From the NCBI RefSeq assembly GCF_050496765.1, contig NZ_JBNWEO010000016.1:1-49081 (forward strand): DNA of 49,081 nt. The letters are read 5' to 3'. This stretch comes from JAEVLT01 sp050496765 (lineage in GTDB: Bacteria > Bacillota > Bacilli > Bacillales > Cytobacillaceae). Positions within the stretch are counted from its first letter, which is position 1. Each line of letters starts with the position of its first letter. The notes under the pieces were generated by a model. That model was not told the DNA's origin and ran no database searches. It worked only from the letters and a program-made list of their open reading frames with translations. Position numbers and translations under genes: made by a program. Shown piece after piece: positions 1-8,221 of the stretch.

Positions 1-647
1 CATATATCTTTTGCATAAAATTCTTTCACCATCATTTTATAAGCATCTGTTAATTTGTTTTCTTTAGAGGTTAAATAATATTTTTCAAGAGCAACACGAA
101 ACAGTCTCTTTGTTTTTTCATCTACATTGACACCTGTCGTCGCAAATTTTGGGGGTCTACCTCTCTTTTTTGCTCCAGCAGCTCTTTCCTTTCCTCTAGC
201 GCCTGAGTTTTGATAATCTGGCAGGAGGGCATTGATTGTTTTTCCTCTTTGCCAGTACTTACATAAATATTTTCTTATAGTAGGATAAGATACTCCATAA
301 GCTTCCTTAGCTTTTTTTATATAAACGGTTCTTATATGTTTTTCATAAATATCAGGCTCGTCCAGAACCATTTCTTTTATGATTTGCCATGCTTGATCAC
401 GAGAATCAATATGTTTCTGCGTGTATTTCTCAATGGTATTAACGATAAAGGGGTCATCTTTTAATTTAATAAGATTCCCCATAACGATCTCTTCTCTCAT
501 TTCTGAAATCATCTGTTTAATAGGAAGGGCCTTCTCATTATTTAATTCAATGATAAAAGCTATTGTATTATCATCATCTATCCACAAGATACGGAACAAC
601 TTATTTTGTATAACATCCTGCAGAATTTCATTTATAAAAAAATTCAA
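1..647 (-). CDS. tnsB: TnsB-like DDE transposase, N-terminal part (runs off the window)
   Basis: TnsB is the RNase H-fold transposase that cuts and joins the 3' ends of Tn7-type elements and binds their end repeats. About 215 N-terminal residues are visible. They include a helix-turn-helix-like stretch (GVSYPTIRKYLCKYW) followed by QRGKTINALLPDY, both typical of TnsB. The DDE catalytic domain lies beyond the left edge. The start is TTG at 647-645, which overlaps the tnsA stop as TTGA. A good Shine-Dalgarno (AGAGGTGG) sits just upstream inside tnsA, so translational coupling is likely. No in-frame stop is seen in the visible part. Confidence 0.85.
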   Translation of the reverse strand, partial: MNFFINEILQDVIQNKLFRILWIDDDNTIAFIIELNNEKALPIKQMISEMREEIVMGNLIKLKDDPFIVNTIEKYTQKHIDSRDQAWQIIKEMVLDEPDIYEKHIRTVYIKKAKEAYGVSYPTIRKYLCKYWQRGKTINALLPDYQNSGARGKERAAGAKKRGRPPKFATTGVNVDEKTKRLFRVALEKYYLTSKENKLTDAYKMMVKEFYAKDI

Positions 648-1465
648 GTAGCCCACCTCTTTTCTTCAAGGTTCAACGGTAATACCTCAATAGTTGATAG
701 CTCAGCAGTTAATTCAAACTTTTTTGTCATTTCTAATTTGACTAACTTGTTCGCAATAACATGCCGATAAAGAGATAAAGCTGTTCCTTTTTCAAGATGA
801 TATTGTTCATCAAACTCTTTTAAATTATTTAAAATCGTGCCAGTTCTTGTGCTTAGTTTTTCTAACAAAATAGATACAAAGTTACTATCTGTAGTATCGG
901 GGAGTTTATAAGAAGACCGCAGCCACTTTAAATTTTCAATTATTGTTTTAGGAAGATCTTTTTCTGTTACAATTGCCCAATCAACACCTTGATCTTCCCA
1001 ATAAACCCGTTCAATTTCAAATTTTTCAATAACTCTAGTATCATTAAGCTCTTTTTCAGGTTTAATAGTTCTAGCAATATAATTAATTTTTGAATCATAC
1101 CGTAGTGTAATAAGAAAGTCTGTAGTCATTACGATTGGGGTCTGTGTTGAAGAGTCTAGGGGATGCGTAATGTTCATATCTTCAGCTATTTTTGTGGTGA
1201 TTTCCCTATTAATGGGAAACTGCTCTCGAATGTCAATTACACTATCCGACCAGTCAAGTAAACAAAAATAATTGTATTCAAGGTCAGATAAAAGGTGATG
1301 CTCACGCTTTGTTTTCCAGCCAATGTCGCGATGTGCACGACCATTGGACGGCACATCTTGGATCGTTAGCCAAGGCTTATAATTTCCTAATTCTCCTTGG
1401 CCACGACCTTCTTTATAATACCGGGCAATTTTCTTTTCGGTCCAACCAGTTTGGCGTTTAGACAT
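644..1465 (-). CDS. tnsA: TnsA-like endonuclease of a Tn7-like element
   Basis: TnsA is the restriction-enzyme-like subunit that cuts the 5' ends of Tn7, giving cut-and-paste transposition with TnsB. The protein has 273 residues, the same length as Tn7 TnsA as I recall it. It keeps the family signatures KEGRGQG (residues 18-24), PWLTIQDVPS (31-40), HHLLSDLE (56-63) and DIREQFP (78-84). The catalytic residues align as E63, D116 (MTTDFL) and K135 (TIKPE), so the nuclease looks intact. A strong ribosome binding site (AAGGAGG) precedes ATG 1465. Its end overlaps the start of tnsB by four bases. The intact TnsA argues for excision rather than replicative co-integrates. Confidence 0.9.
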   Translation of the reverse strand: MSKRQTGWTEKKIARYYKEGRGQGELGNYKPWLTIQDVPSNGRAHRDIGWKTKREHHLLSDLEYNYFCLLDWSDSVIDIREQFPINREITTKIAEDMNITHPLDSSTQTPIVMTTDFLITLRYDSKINYIARTIKPEKELNDTRVIEKFEIERVYWEDQGVDWAIVTEKDLPKTIIENLKWLRSSYKLPDTTDSNFVSILLEKLSTRTGTILNNLKEFDEQYHLEKGTALSLYRHVIANKLVKLEMTKKFELTAELSTIEVLPLNLEEKRWAT

Positions 1466-1480
1466 TTTATCAACCTCCTT

Positions 1481-2008
1481 CTACATTAATAAAAGTGTAA
1501 TAATATACCCAACTACTCCTGAAAGTACGGCTCCTAACAGAAATACTAAAAGATTATATCCCCAATTTCCCTTCATTAATTCATACAATCCTTGTGGGGT
1601 AAAACCGTATATTTCTCTTAAAGTAGTGTCGGTTTTCAGGTTATTTTCAATGATTCTTTCAACAATACTGTGGAGTATGTCTACTTTTCTTAACGTTGAT
1701 TGATGAAGTTTTACAAACTCTTTATTTTCAAATGCCTCTGCCTCTGCAGCGCCACTGAGAAAATCTCTCTTGGTTATGTTATTTTTATCTATTAATTTTT
1801 CAAATCTTGGATGTTCCTTAATATAGTTTCCATATATATCAACCATTTTTCTAGCCAAGTCATACTTATTATTGTCATGAATAATAACTGGCGTCCCACC
1901 AAGAACACTATATCGGTGGTTAATAGCCTCAAATCCAAAATTTATATCTCTCATGTCAGTGAATCCATTTGTAGTTGATATGAGTTGAAACAAATTGATA
2001 AAATTCAT
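1481..2008 (-). CDS. Cargo gene, C-terminal piece (frameshifted), one membrane segment
   Basis: I do not recognise a named family. The frame ends in a hydrophobic segment (NLLVFLLGAVLSGVVGYII) at the extreme C-terminus, so the product would be tail-anchored. The natural-looking sequence begins at MRDINFGFEAINHRY (ATG 1954-1952). The residues upstream of that, back to 2008, are probably out-of-frame noise. The piece follows the 109-codon frame at 1956-2285, and the join of the two would give a single protein of about 268 residues. It lies 15 bases upstream of tnsA, between the transposon end and the transposase genes, a position Tn7 itself leaves empty. Confidence 0.55.
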   Translation of the reverse strand: MNFINLFQLISTTNGFTDMRDINFGFEAINHRYSVLGGTPVIIHDNNKYDLARKMVDIYGNYIKEHPRFEKLIDKNNITKRDFLSGAAEAEAFENKEFVKLHQSTLRKVDILHSIVERIIENNLKTDTTLREIYGFTPQGLYELMKGNWGYNLLVFLLGAVLSGVVGYIITLLLM

Positions 2009-2285
2009 CTAACATGGACTTTTCTAATTCATTATAGTGATCCTCTATGCTATTCAATTTACCCTGTTTCTCTGCCACCTTATGAATTGAAAAAGAAATT
2101 GTTTGTCCGGTATTGAAATACCTTACTGCAATAGAAGTAATTCGGGGCGTTCTTCCATCCTTAATATTATAAAAACTTTCGCAAGAGTAATGGATAATCA
2201 ATAGATTAGAATTTCTTTCTACTAACTCGTTTAATTCCTTTAAAGCATCTTTTCTCTTTTTGATCCTGTATTTAGCATTGGCCAC
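1956..2285 (-). CDS. Cargo gene, N-terminal piece (frameshifted)
   Basis: The 109-residue frame starts at GTG 2285 after a strong AAGGAGG and ends in HINYKWIH then TGA. The start is basic and helical (AKYRIKKRKDALKELNELVERN). The stop is followed after one base by ATG AGA GAT in another frame, which reads MRDINFGFEAINHRY. A two-base loss between CAC-TG and ACATG would explain this: restoring GA gives KWIH-WN-MRDIN as one open frame. I therefore treat this and the next frame as one broken gene. A programmed shift is less likely because no slippery heptamer is visible. No function can be assigned. Confidence 0.55.
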   Translation of the reverse strand: MANAKYRIKKRKDALKELNELVERNSNLLIIHYSCESFYNIKDGRTPRITSIAVRYFNTGQTISFSIHKVAEKQGKLNSIEDHYNELEKSMLDEFYQFVSTHINYKWIH

Positions 2286-2368
2286 GCATTTATCACCTCC
2301 TTAAGCTTCATCACAACAAAAAACACACGTTCGATTACTTTAATTGTAATCGATAACGTGTGCTTTTT

Positions 2369-2420
2369 AAACAACTTTATTGTAAATTAAACGACTTTAT
2401 TTGTAATTAAACAACTTTAT
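2369..2420 (-). repeat. Three TnsB-type binding sites with 20-bp spacing
   Basis: The 12-mer AAAC(A/G)ACTTTAT occurs at 2369-2380, 2389-2400 and 2409-2420, exactly 20 bp apart. On the minus strand each reads ATAAAGT(T/C)GTTT, matching the core of Tn7 TnsB sites (ACAATAAAGTC then TTAAAC). The outermost site lies ten bases inside the proposed end at 2432. Overlapping or closely packed sites are typical of Tn7 right ends. Confidence 0.8.
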
Positions 2421-2514
2421 GGTCACTCAACATCTCATACAAAAGAGTAGCACAGTTTTAAAGAATATACAGAAAAGCTATGAGGCAAAAAAGGTACTTC
2501 ATTTTATAAAGAGG

Positions 2515-2551
2515 GGCTCAATTGCTCAAAATTATTATAAGCAATTGAGCC
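2515..2551. terminator. Perfect 12-bp hairpin between the transposon end and the alpha-galactosidase gene
   Basis: GGCTCAATTGCT (2515-2526) is exactly complementary to AGCAATTGAGCC (2540-2551), with a 13-base loop. The following T tract is weak on both strands (TTTACTC on plus, CCCTCTTTA on minus). It could end transcription from the alpha-galactosidase gene. The rest of 2433-2685 holds nothing I recognise. Confidence 0.45.
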
Positions 2552-2685
2552 TTTACTCATTTACTACGGCCTTTAACTGAATAATGGGTCAGACACTTAG
2601 TGAGGTAAACTTAATTCATAATGATAAAATTGGAAATCCCAAATAATCAACTTTGCTGAATTTCTTGCATGTTCATTTTTAGAAT

Positions 2686-4914
2686 TTACACTTGTTTAAA
2701 ATAGAAAACTTCCGATTGAAAATCCCCGCCGCGTTTCGCATTGTTGCCATTGACACCATTAAACTCAGTTGGAAGCGGAAGACCTACTTGCATTAACTCA
2801 TCACCATAGAACATTTGTTTAAGTCCGTTAACTTGATATACCTTTTCTTGGTCTAAGCCAACCAGCTTTAACGTTTGGTGCTTAGGAGAATTCGGTGTCG
2901 CCAACACCTTATACCAGCCAACGATTGCTTCAGATCGGTCATCACGAACCACCATCCAGGCAGCCTCGTTACCGGTAAATGGACTTACCAACCGGTAAAA
3001 CTGGCCATCCCGGATCAGTTTTCGGTATTTCTTATAAAAAGCAACCTGTTCTTTTATCTCTTGCCGCTCTTCATCTGACAGTTTGAGCGGGTCTAACTCA
3101 TAACCAAATGTGCCAAAGTATGCTGTATTGGCACGAGTGGCAAGGGGTGTCTTCCGTAATGTTTGATGGTTCGGAACCGCGGAAACATGCGAACCCATAC
3201 TGTATAATGGATAGGCGAACGATGTCCCGTATTGAATTTTTAACCTTTCAACCGCATCGGTATCATCACTTGCCCACGCTTGCGGAGCATAGTACAGCAT
3301 TCCCGGGTCAAAGCGTCCCCCGCCGCCTGCACACGATTCAAATAATACATCTGGGAATTCATTGGTCAATCGTTCATATAAGTGATAGACGCCTAAAATA
3401 TAACGATGGAAAAATTCCCCTTGCTGGCATGCAGGTAGTTTGGCTGAAAAGGCTTCTGTTATATTCCGGTTCATATCCCATTTAATATAAGAGAGGCCTG
3501 TCTGCTTAATGATCGAAGACATTTTGCCATAAAGATATTCGACAATCTCCGGTCTTGAAAAATCCAGTACCAATTGATTGCGCCCTAATGTACTCGGCTG
3601 GTTTAACATCCCTACTGCCCAATCTGGATGCTCGCGAAATAAATCGCTATTTGGGCTAATCATTTCTGGTTCAAACCATAAACCAAATTTCATCCCGGTT
3701 GCCCTTACCTTTTCTGCTAAACTTTCTAAACCATTTGGCAGTTTACGTTGATCCACATGCCAATCACCAAGAGAAGATGTATCATCATTTCTTTTTCCAA
3801 ACCATCCGTCATCAAGGACAAATAACTCAATTCCTAACTCACTTGCTGATTTAGCAATGTTTACGAGCTTTTCTTCATTAAAGTCAAAGTAAGTGGCTTC
3901 CCAATTGTTAATCAAAATGGGGCGTTCCACCTGCTTCCACCGCTCTGCAATTAAGTTTTCCCGGTACAATTGATGGAAAGCCTGACTCATTCCGTTCAGT
4001 CCTTGATCCGAATAAACCATCACAACTTCCGGTGTTTGAAACGATTCCTTCGGCGCTAAATTCCACTTAAATCCAAACGGATGAATCCCAATGGTAAGTC
4101 GTGCCATATCATAATGGTCCACTTCTACTTGCATGATAAAATTGCTGCTATACACGAAGTTGAAGCCATATACCTCGCCAGTATGCTCTGTCGCGGTTGG
4201 ACGTTTTAACGCTAAAAAGGGATTATGATGATGGGAACTTGCTCCACGTATACTGGAAATGGATTGGATACCCATTTCCAGTACTCTTTCTTTTACATGC
4301 CGTTCTCTTGCCCAAGTGCCTGCCAGATGCGTAAAAATAAATTCCTTATCCGGTAGATCAAGGGATGCTGCCATCATTCTTTCAATGATCAAATTCTCTT
4401 CGCCATTATTTTTTACCTTTGCACTTCTTGTGATAACTGGCTTGTTTTTAAACAAAGTATAACTCAACTCTAGCTCGGCATTCAGAAAGTCATCCTTTAA
4501 TACAACTCGAAGCGTTTTGGCTTCGTCTGGATCATTGGCATAAGTCGCCGGTAATCCCTCTAAAACCGGCTTACCTTCCAGCACACAACAGGAGTAGTAT
4601 TGAAAAGCAGGAATATGGCTTTTATTCGGGTTTGATACACTTATGGCAGGTTCGCGAAAATCCGAACTTCCATATACCGGATATTCCTGTCGAACGGTTT
4701 CCAAACTAAATGCAGGATCATCCCGATATGGGTGACAGCTCGCTGCTGTTGGCACATCATATCGCTGAAAATGGGAGAAATCATCCCGGTGCTTTAGTGC
4801 CTTACCATAATAGAGATGGCCAAGTTGGCCATTTTTCATGACATGAAAAATATAACTGATTTGACCATTCGTTAAATGAAATTGTTTCTTTTCTTCATTA
4901 ATATGGATCTGCAT
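2686..4914 (-). CDS. GH36 alpha-galactosidase
   Basis: Intracellular enzyme that releases galactose from melibiose, raffinose and related alpha-galactosides. There is no signal peptide. The layout is that of long bacterial GH36 enzymes of 700-750 residues: an N-terminal beta-sandwich, a TIM barrel and a C-terminal beta domain. The nucleophile Asp lies in KWDMNRNITE (D483 counted from the GTG at 4923). The acid/base Asp lies in ASDDTDAVER near residue 553, and the metal-free motif LFVLDDGWFG is at about 368-377. The first in-frame codon is GTG 4923, but ATG 4914 has the better-placed Shine-Dalgarno (AGGTGA), so I use it. It lies downstream of lacZ on the same strand, with 234 bp between that contains a dispersed repeat. 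Substrate preference cannot be read from sequence. Confidence 0.93.
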   Translation of the reverse strand: MQIHINEEKKQFHLTNGQISYIFHVMKNGQLGHLYYGKALKHRDDFSHFQRYDVPTAASCHPYRDDPAFSLETVRQEYPVYGSSDFREPAISVSNPNKSHIPAFQYYSCCVLEGKPVLEGLPATYANDPDEAKTLRVVLKDDFLNAELELSYTLFKNKPVITRSAKVKNNGEENLIIERMMAASLDLPDKEFIFTHLAGTWARERHVKERVLEMGIQSISSIRGASSHHHNPFLALKRPTATEHTGEVYGFNFVYSSNFIMQVEVDHYDMARLTIGIHPFGFKWNLAPKESFQTPEVVMVYSDQGLNGMSQAFHQLYRENLIAERWKQVERPILINNWEATYFDFNEEKLVNIAKSASELGIELFVLDDGWFGKRNDDTSSLGDWHVDQRKLPNGLESLAEKVRATGMKFGLWFEPEMISPNSDLFREHPDWAVGMLNQPSTLGRNQLVLDFSRPEIVEYLYGKMSSIIKQTGLSYIKWDMNRNITEAFSAKLPACQQGEFFHRYILGVYHLYERLTNEFPDVLFESCAGGGGRFDPGMLYYAPQAWASDDTDAVERLKIQYGTSFAYPLYSMGSHVSAVPNHQTLRKTPLATRANTAYFGTFGYELDPLKLSDEERQEIKEQVAFYKKYRKLIRDGQFYRLVSPFTGNEAAWMVVRDDRSEAIVGWYKVLATPNSPKHQTLKLVGLDQEKVYQVNGLKQMFYGDELMQVGLPLPTEFNGVNGNNAKRGGDFQSEVFYFKQV

Positions 4915-4984
4915 TCTCTTCACCTAACCTATCATTAACGTAAAAGGAAAGAGCCTGGGGCAATCAGACTCTTTCTTGGCTAAT

Positions 4985-5100
4985 CAGAATTTATATCCAT
5001 AAATTCTGAACGCACGACGGACAGGAAGTCCTAGTCAGGCGAGTGCCACAGGATGTGGCGTCAACGAGCGGGATAAATTCAACTACGCCTCTGTCTTCGT
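4985..5100 (+). repeat. Dispersed repeat, copy 1 (10-bp inverted repeat plus GCCTCTGTCTTCG tail)
   Basis: CAGAATTTAT (4985-4994) and ATAAATTCTG (4999-5008) form a perfect 10-bp inverted repeat around ATCC. About 70 bases later comes AACTACGCCTCTGTCTTCGT (5081-5100). The same two blocks occur at 13880-13940 (opposite strand) and 35134-35199. Here the middle is longer and diverged. Confidence 0.7.
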
Positions 5101-5108
5101 CCTTAGGG

Positions 5109-5130
5109 ACTCGCCAGTCGGCGAGTTTTC
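5109..5130 (+). terminator. Hairpin next to dispersed repeat copy 1
   Basis: ACTCGCC (5109-5115) pairs with GGCGAGT (5120-5126), followed by TTTTC on the plus strand. No plus-strand gene precedes it, so it may be part of the repeat or act weakly downstream of lacZ on the minus strand. Confidence 0.35.
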
Positions 5131-5148
5131 ATTTAAAAAACCTTTCTC

Positions 5149-8100
5149 TTATACTCTCTGAATCCGAAACGCAAATTCCATATTCTGATCCGCATGCAAA
5201 AGATGTTCATCGTGAACCGGCGCACCCCAACTGTCATCGCCGCCAACCCCCATCTGCCGGCCAGCAACGGTCACGACTGTATAATGAATCGGCGGAAGTT
5301 CAAAATGATGGGAAGCATGTTCCAGTTCAAACGCTGTATAAGGAGAAATCGTGCATTCCACCGGTTTCTCGCCTGAAGAAATTTTGATTCCTTGTCCTTT
5401 TTGGTTTGTTATCCTGACCGTACGGACGCCCGTATGGTTCCCCGATTCCTGCGGCATGACATAGCCTGCTACTTGATCGGCAACTGTATTTTTAAAGATT
5501 CCAAGCCGGGCACCGCAAGCACGATCCGAGTAGTTTTCCTCCGGCCCCAAAGCATACCATTCCAATTGGTCATAATCAGCCGAAAGCTTAAAGGATAGGG
5601 CAAAGATGGGCATCTGCGGCAAGTTTTCCGCTCCGTGATAGCCGGATCGAACTTGAATGCTACCATCAGGATAAACCGTATAGCTTACTTTGACCTCCAT
5701 TTCCCGATGAATCGAAAAATGGTAAGTAAATAGGACCGTAAGATCGTTCTTGCCTTCATTTACCTCAACCCCAACGCATTTACGTGCAAGGCTGGCTGCG
5801 TACCATAAACCGGAGTGAAAGTTCTGGCCAAAACCGCGGTCATTATCGGTCGTTGCCCGCCAAAACAACGGTACCGGCGGCAGGGCAATCATTTCCCTTC
5901 CGGCATAGTTGACCGAAACCAAACTGCCCACTTGTTTTGAAAAAAGGATTGAAAAATCTCGGCCGTGAACACCAATATTGACATCTCCCTGTACCACTCG
6001 CAATTTTCCACTATAAGACGGCAGCTCCACCTTTTGGCCCTCCGCAAAGACAAATTGCCCAAAGGCAACCTCATGGCCGGCCTCTGCCCAACTAGACCTT
6101 TTCTTTACCTTAAAAGCAGTTTGAATGCAGTATTCACCTGGTTGGTTAAATACGCCTACTGGCCAAGTGAATTCTAGTCTATGCTCACTTTGTGGTTCAA
6201 CCCTGATCTCAAGTTGATGGCGATAAAGCTCCTTGCCTTCAAGAAACAAAGCATACTCAAAGTTGCAGCCAGCCGTATTGCTGAAAAGATTTTCATTTAC
6301 AATCGTTACGCCGTCTTTATCTGGTACAAGTTTGATAGTTTGGTATAAGAATTTTACTTCCTGCATTTTTGGTGAAAGCTTGCGGTCGGCGTAAACAATT
6401 CCATTTGTACAAAAGCCGTAATCTGTCGGACGGTCGCCAAAGTCCCCGCCGTAGGCCAAAAATTCTTTTCCGTAGCGGTCCTTTTTGATCATCGCTTGAT
6501 CGATAAAATCCCAAATAAAGCCGCCTTGGTACATAGGGTATTTCTTTTCCAGATCCGTATATTTGTACATACCGCCAAGGGAATTCCCCATTGCATGCAT
6601 ATACTCGCAGCTGATATACGGCTTTTTCGGATCATCTGCTAAATAGTTTTCAATATCATGCGGTTTTGCATACATGCGGCTTTCCATATCACTTGTTTCT
6701 TTGTATTCAGGTGTGTGGAAAACGCCCTCATAGTGTACCAGTCTGCTTGGATCAACCGATTTGAAATAACGGGATACATTTAAGATTACTTCGCCGCCGT
6801 ATGACTCATTGCCGCACGACCAAATTAAGATGGACGGATGATTTTTGTCCCGTTCAAACATTGAAATGGCTCTGTCCATAACAATATGCTGCCATTCATG
6901 TTTGTTTCCCGGAATAGTCCATGAAGGTTCAATAGCGCCCATTTTTTGCCATGATCCATGCGTTTCAAGGTTCATCTCGTCGATCACATAAATACCGTAT
7001 TCATCACATAGCTCATACCAGTAGCTTTGATTTGGATAATGAGACGTGCGAACGGCGTTAATATTATGGCGTTTCATTGTCTGAATATCCCAAAGCATGT
7101 CTTCTTTGGTGATCGCACGGCCCTTTCGGCAGTTGAACTCATGCCGGTTTACTCCTTTAAAAACAATGCGCTTGCCGTTTAGGTGCATGATTTTATCCAT
7201 CATCTCAAACCGTCGAAAACCGATCTTCTGGGGAACCACCTCTGCCAATTGATCATGCTCATCGTATACGTGGATATAAAGGCGATACAAATATGGCTTT
7301 TCAGCACTCCAGAGCTTTGGCTGATCCACATCCATCGAGAGCGTCCAATTGCCGCTGCTATCCCTTTCAGCCTGTTTTACTGCGATAAGATCACTAGTTG
7401 GATCCTCAAGCTCCACAACGATTTTGGATGCAGTGTTTGCCGCGAACAATAGCTGAAAATCTCCTTGAATGGTTCCCTTTGTAAAAGTGGAATCAAGCTC
7501 AGCTCGAATATGCAAATCATAAATATGTGCTTTCGGGACGGTGTAGAGGTATACATCTCGGAAAATTCCGGAGAAGCGCCAGAAGTCCTGATCCTCAAGC
7601 CAGCTGCCAGTACTTCGCTGGTATACCTCAACAGCCAGCTTATTTTCCCCCTTGGTAATAAATGGGGTCAATTCAAATTCAGCAGGGGTAAAGGAATCCT
7701 CGCTATAGCCGACAAATTCTCCATTCAACCATACATAAAATGCAGATTCGACTCCTTGAAAGGAGATATAGACCGGTTGATTTTCCATCTGCTCAGGCAA
7801 TACAAAGTGTTTCACATAGCTTCCAACCGGATTATCATCCAGTGGAATTTCCGGCGGACGAATCTCATGGTGTCCATCCCAAGGATATTGGGTATTCACA
7901 TACTGCGGCTGCCCATAACCTTGGAGCTGAATATGTCCAGGTACGGTGATGTTTCCCCAATAAGAGCAATCAAAATCACTTTGATAAAATTCCTCCGGAC
8001 GATTGGCAGGGTTTACAGCATAATGGAATTTCCAATTTCCATTCAACTCATATCGCATTGCCATTGAACCAGCCTTCTTCGCCTCCGCCAACGTCTCATA

Positions 8101-8187
8101 ATACGTATGATCTGAATGAGCCGGAAGCCGGTTAACCGCAAACACCTTTACATCCGATAACCAGCTAAGATCAGGATTTTTTGTCAT
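5149..8187 (-). CDS. lacZ: GH2 beta-galactosidase (LacZ)
   Basis: Cytoplasmic enzyme that hydrolyses lactose and related beta-galactosides. The length of about 1,012 residues fits the five-domain LacZ type. Visible features are the sugar-binding domain with GYSEDSFTPAEF (164-175), the acid/base Glu in WSCGNES (E465 counted from TTG 8199), the nucleophile Glu in CEYMHAMGNS (E532), and the C-terminal small-chain domain ending FAFRIQRV. An in-frame TTG at 8199 sits directly against AAAGGA, too close for use. ATG 8187 is 12 bases from it and matches the usual N-terminus, so I choose it. Immediately upstream is a broken sugar permease gene, so the enzyme was once part of an uptake operon. Its substrate must now enter another way or the gene may be little used. 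Confidence 0.94.
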   Translation of the reverse strand: MTKNPDLSWLSDVKVFAVNRLPAHSDHTYYETLAEAKKAGSMAMRYELNGNWKFHYAVNPANRPEEFYQSDFDCSYWGNITVPGHIQLQGYGQPQYVNTQYPWDGHHEIRPPEIPLDDNPVGSYVKHFVLPEQMENQPVYISFQGVESAFYVWLNGEFVGYSEDSFTPAEFELTPFITKGENKLAVEVYQRSTGSWLEDQDFWRFSGIFRDVYLYTVPKAHIYDLHIRAELDSTFTKGTIQGDFQLLFAANTASKIVVELEDPTSDLIAVKQAERDSSGNWTLSMDVDQPKLWSAEKPYLYRLYIHVYDEHDQLAEVVPQKIGFRRFEMMDKIMHLNGKRIVFKGVNRHEFNCRKGRAITKEDMLWDIQTMKRHNINAVRTSHYPNQSYWYELCDEYGIYVIDEMNLETHGSWQKMGAIEPSWTIPGNKHEWQHIVMDRAISMFERDKNHPSILIWSCGNESYGGEVILNVSRYFKSVDPSRLVHYEGVFHTPEYKETSDMESRMYAKPHDIENYLADDPKKPYISCEYMHAMGNSLGGMYKYTDLEKKYPMYQGGFIWDFIDQAMIKKDRYGKEFLAYGGDFGDRPTDYGFCTNGIVYADRKLSPKMQEVKFLYQTIKLVPDKDGVTIVNENLFSNTAGCNFEYALFLEGKELYRHQLEIRVEPQSEHRLEFTWPVGVFNQPGEYCIQTAFKVKKRSSWAEAGHEVAFGQFVFAEGQKVELPSYSGKLRVVQGDVNIGVHGRDFSILFSKQVGSLVSVNYAGREMIALPPVPLFWRATTDNDRGFGQNFHSGLWYAASLARKCVGVEVNEGKNDLTVLFTYHFSIHREMEVKVSYTVYPDGSIQVRSGYHGAENLPQMPIFALSFKLSADYDQLEWYALGPEENYSDRACGARLGIFKNTVADQVAGYVMPQESGNHTGVRTVRITNQKGQGIKISSGEKPVECTISPYTAFELEHASHHFELPPIHYTVVTVAGRQMGVGGDDSWGAPVHDEHLLHADQNMEFAFRIQRV

Positions 8188-8221
8188 GATCGTGCACAAT
8201 CCTTTCTATATTCATTCACAA

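Larger units (their letters stand above)
1..2432 (-). mobile_element. Right-end part of a Tn7-like transposon
   Basis: The region holds tnsB (5' part), tnsA and one cargo locus, read inward from an end at about 2432. Read on the minus strand, the end starts TGTTGAGTGACCATAAAGTT, which has the same layout as the right end of Tn7 (TGT, six bases, then ACAATAAAGTC). Two more AATAAAGT-type sites follow. In Tn7 the right end also lies next to tnsA. The rest (tnsC, a target selector and the left end) lies outside the window. If the end is at 2432, the 5-bp target duplication should be 2433-2437 (tctca). Confidence 0.82.

Noticed and set aside
421..651. 76-codon plus-strand ORF at the left edge
   Set aside because: It overlaps the tnsB N-terminus, which has clear family sequence on the other strand.
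1956..2008. Independent start of a second cargo gene at 2008
   Set aside because: No ribosome binding site is present. Residues before MRDIN are the out-of-frame reading of the first piece, so a frameshift in one gene is simpler.
2580..2600. Insertion-sequence end suggested by GTGTCTGACCC on the minus strand
   Set aside because: Only a short match from memory, with no partner end or transposase nearby.
5043..8067. Plus-strand ORFs of up to 200 codons opposite lacZ
   Set aside because: They lie entirely within a well-supported lacZ reading frame, lack ribosome binding sites and resemble no family.
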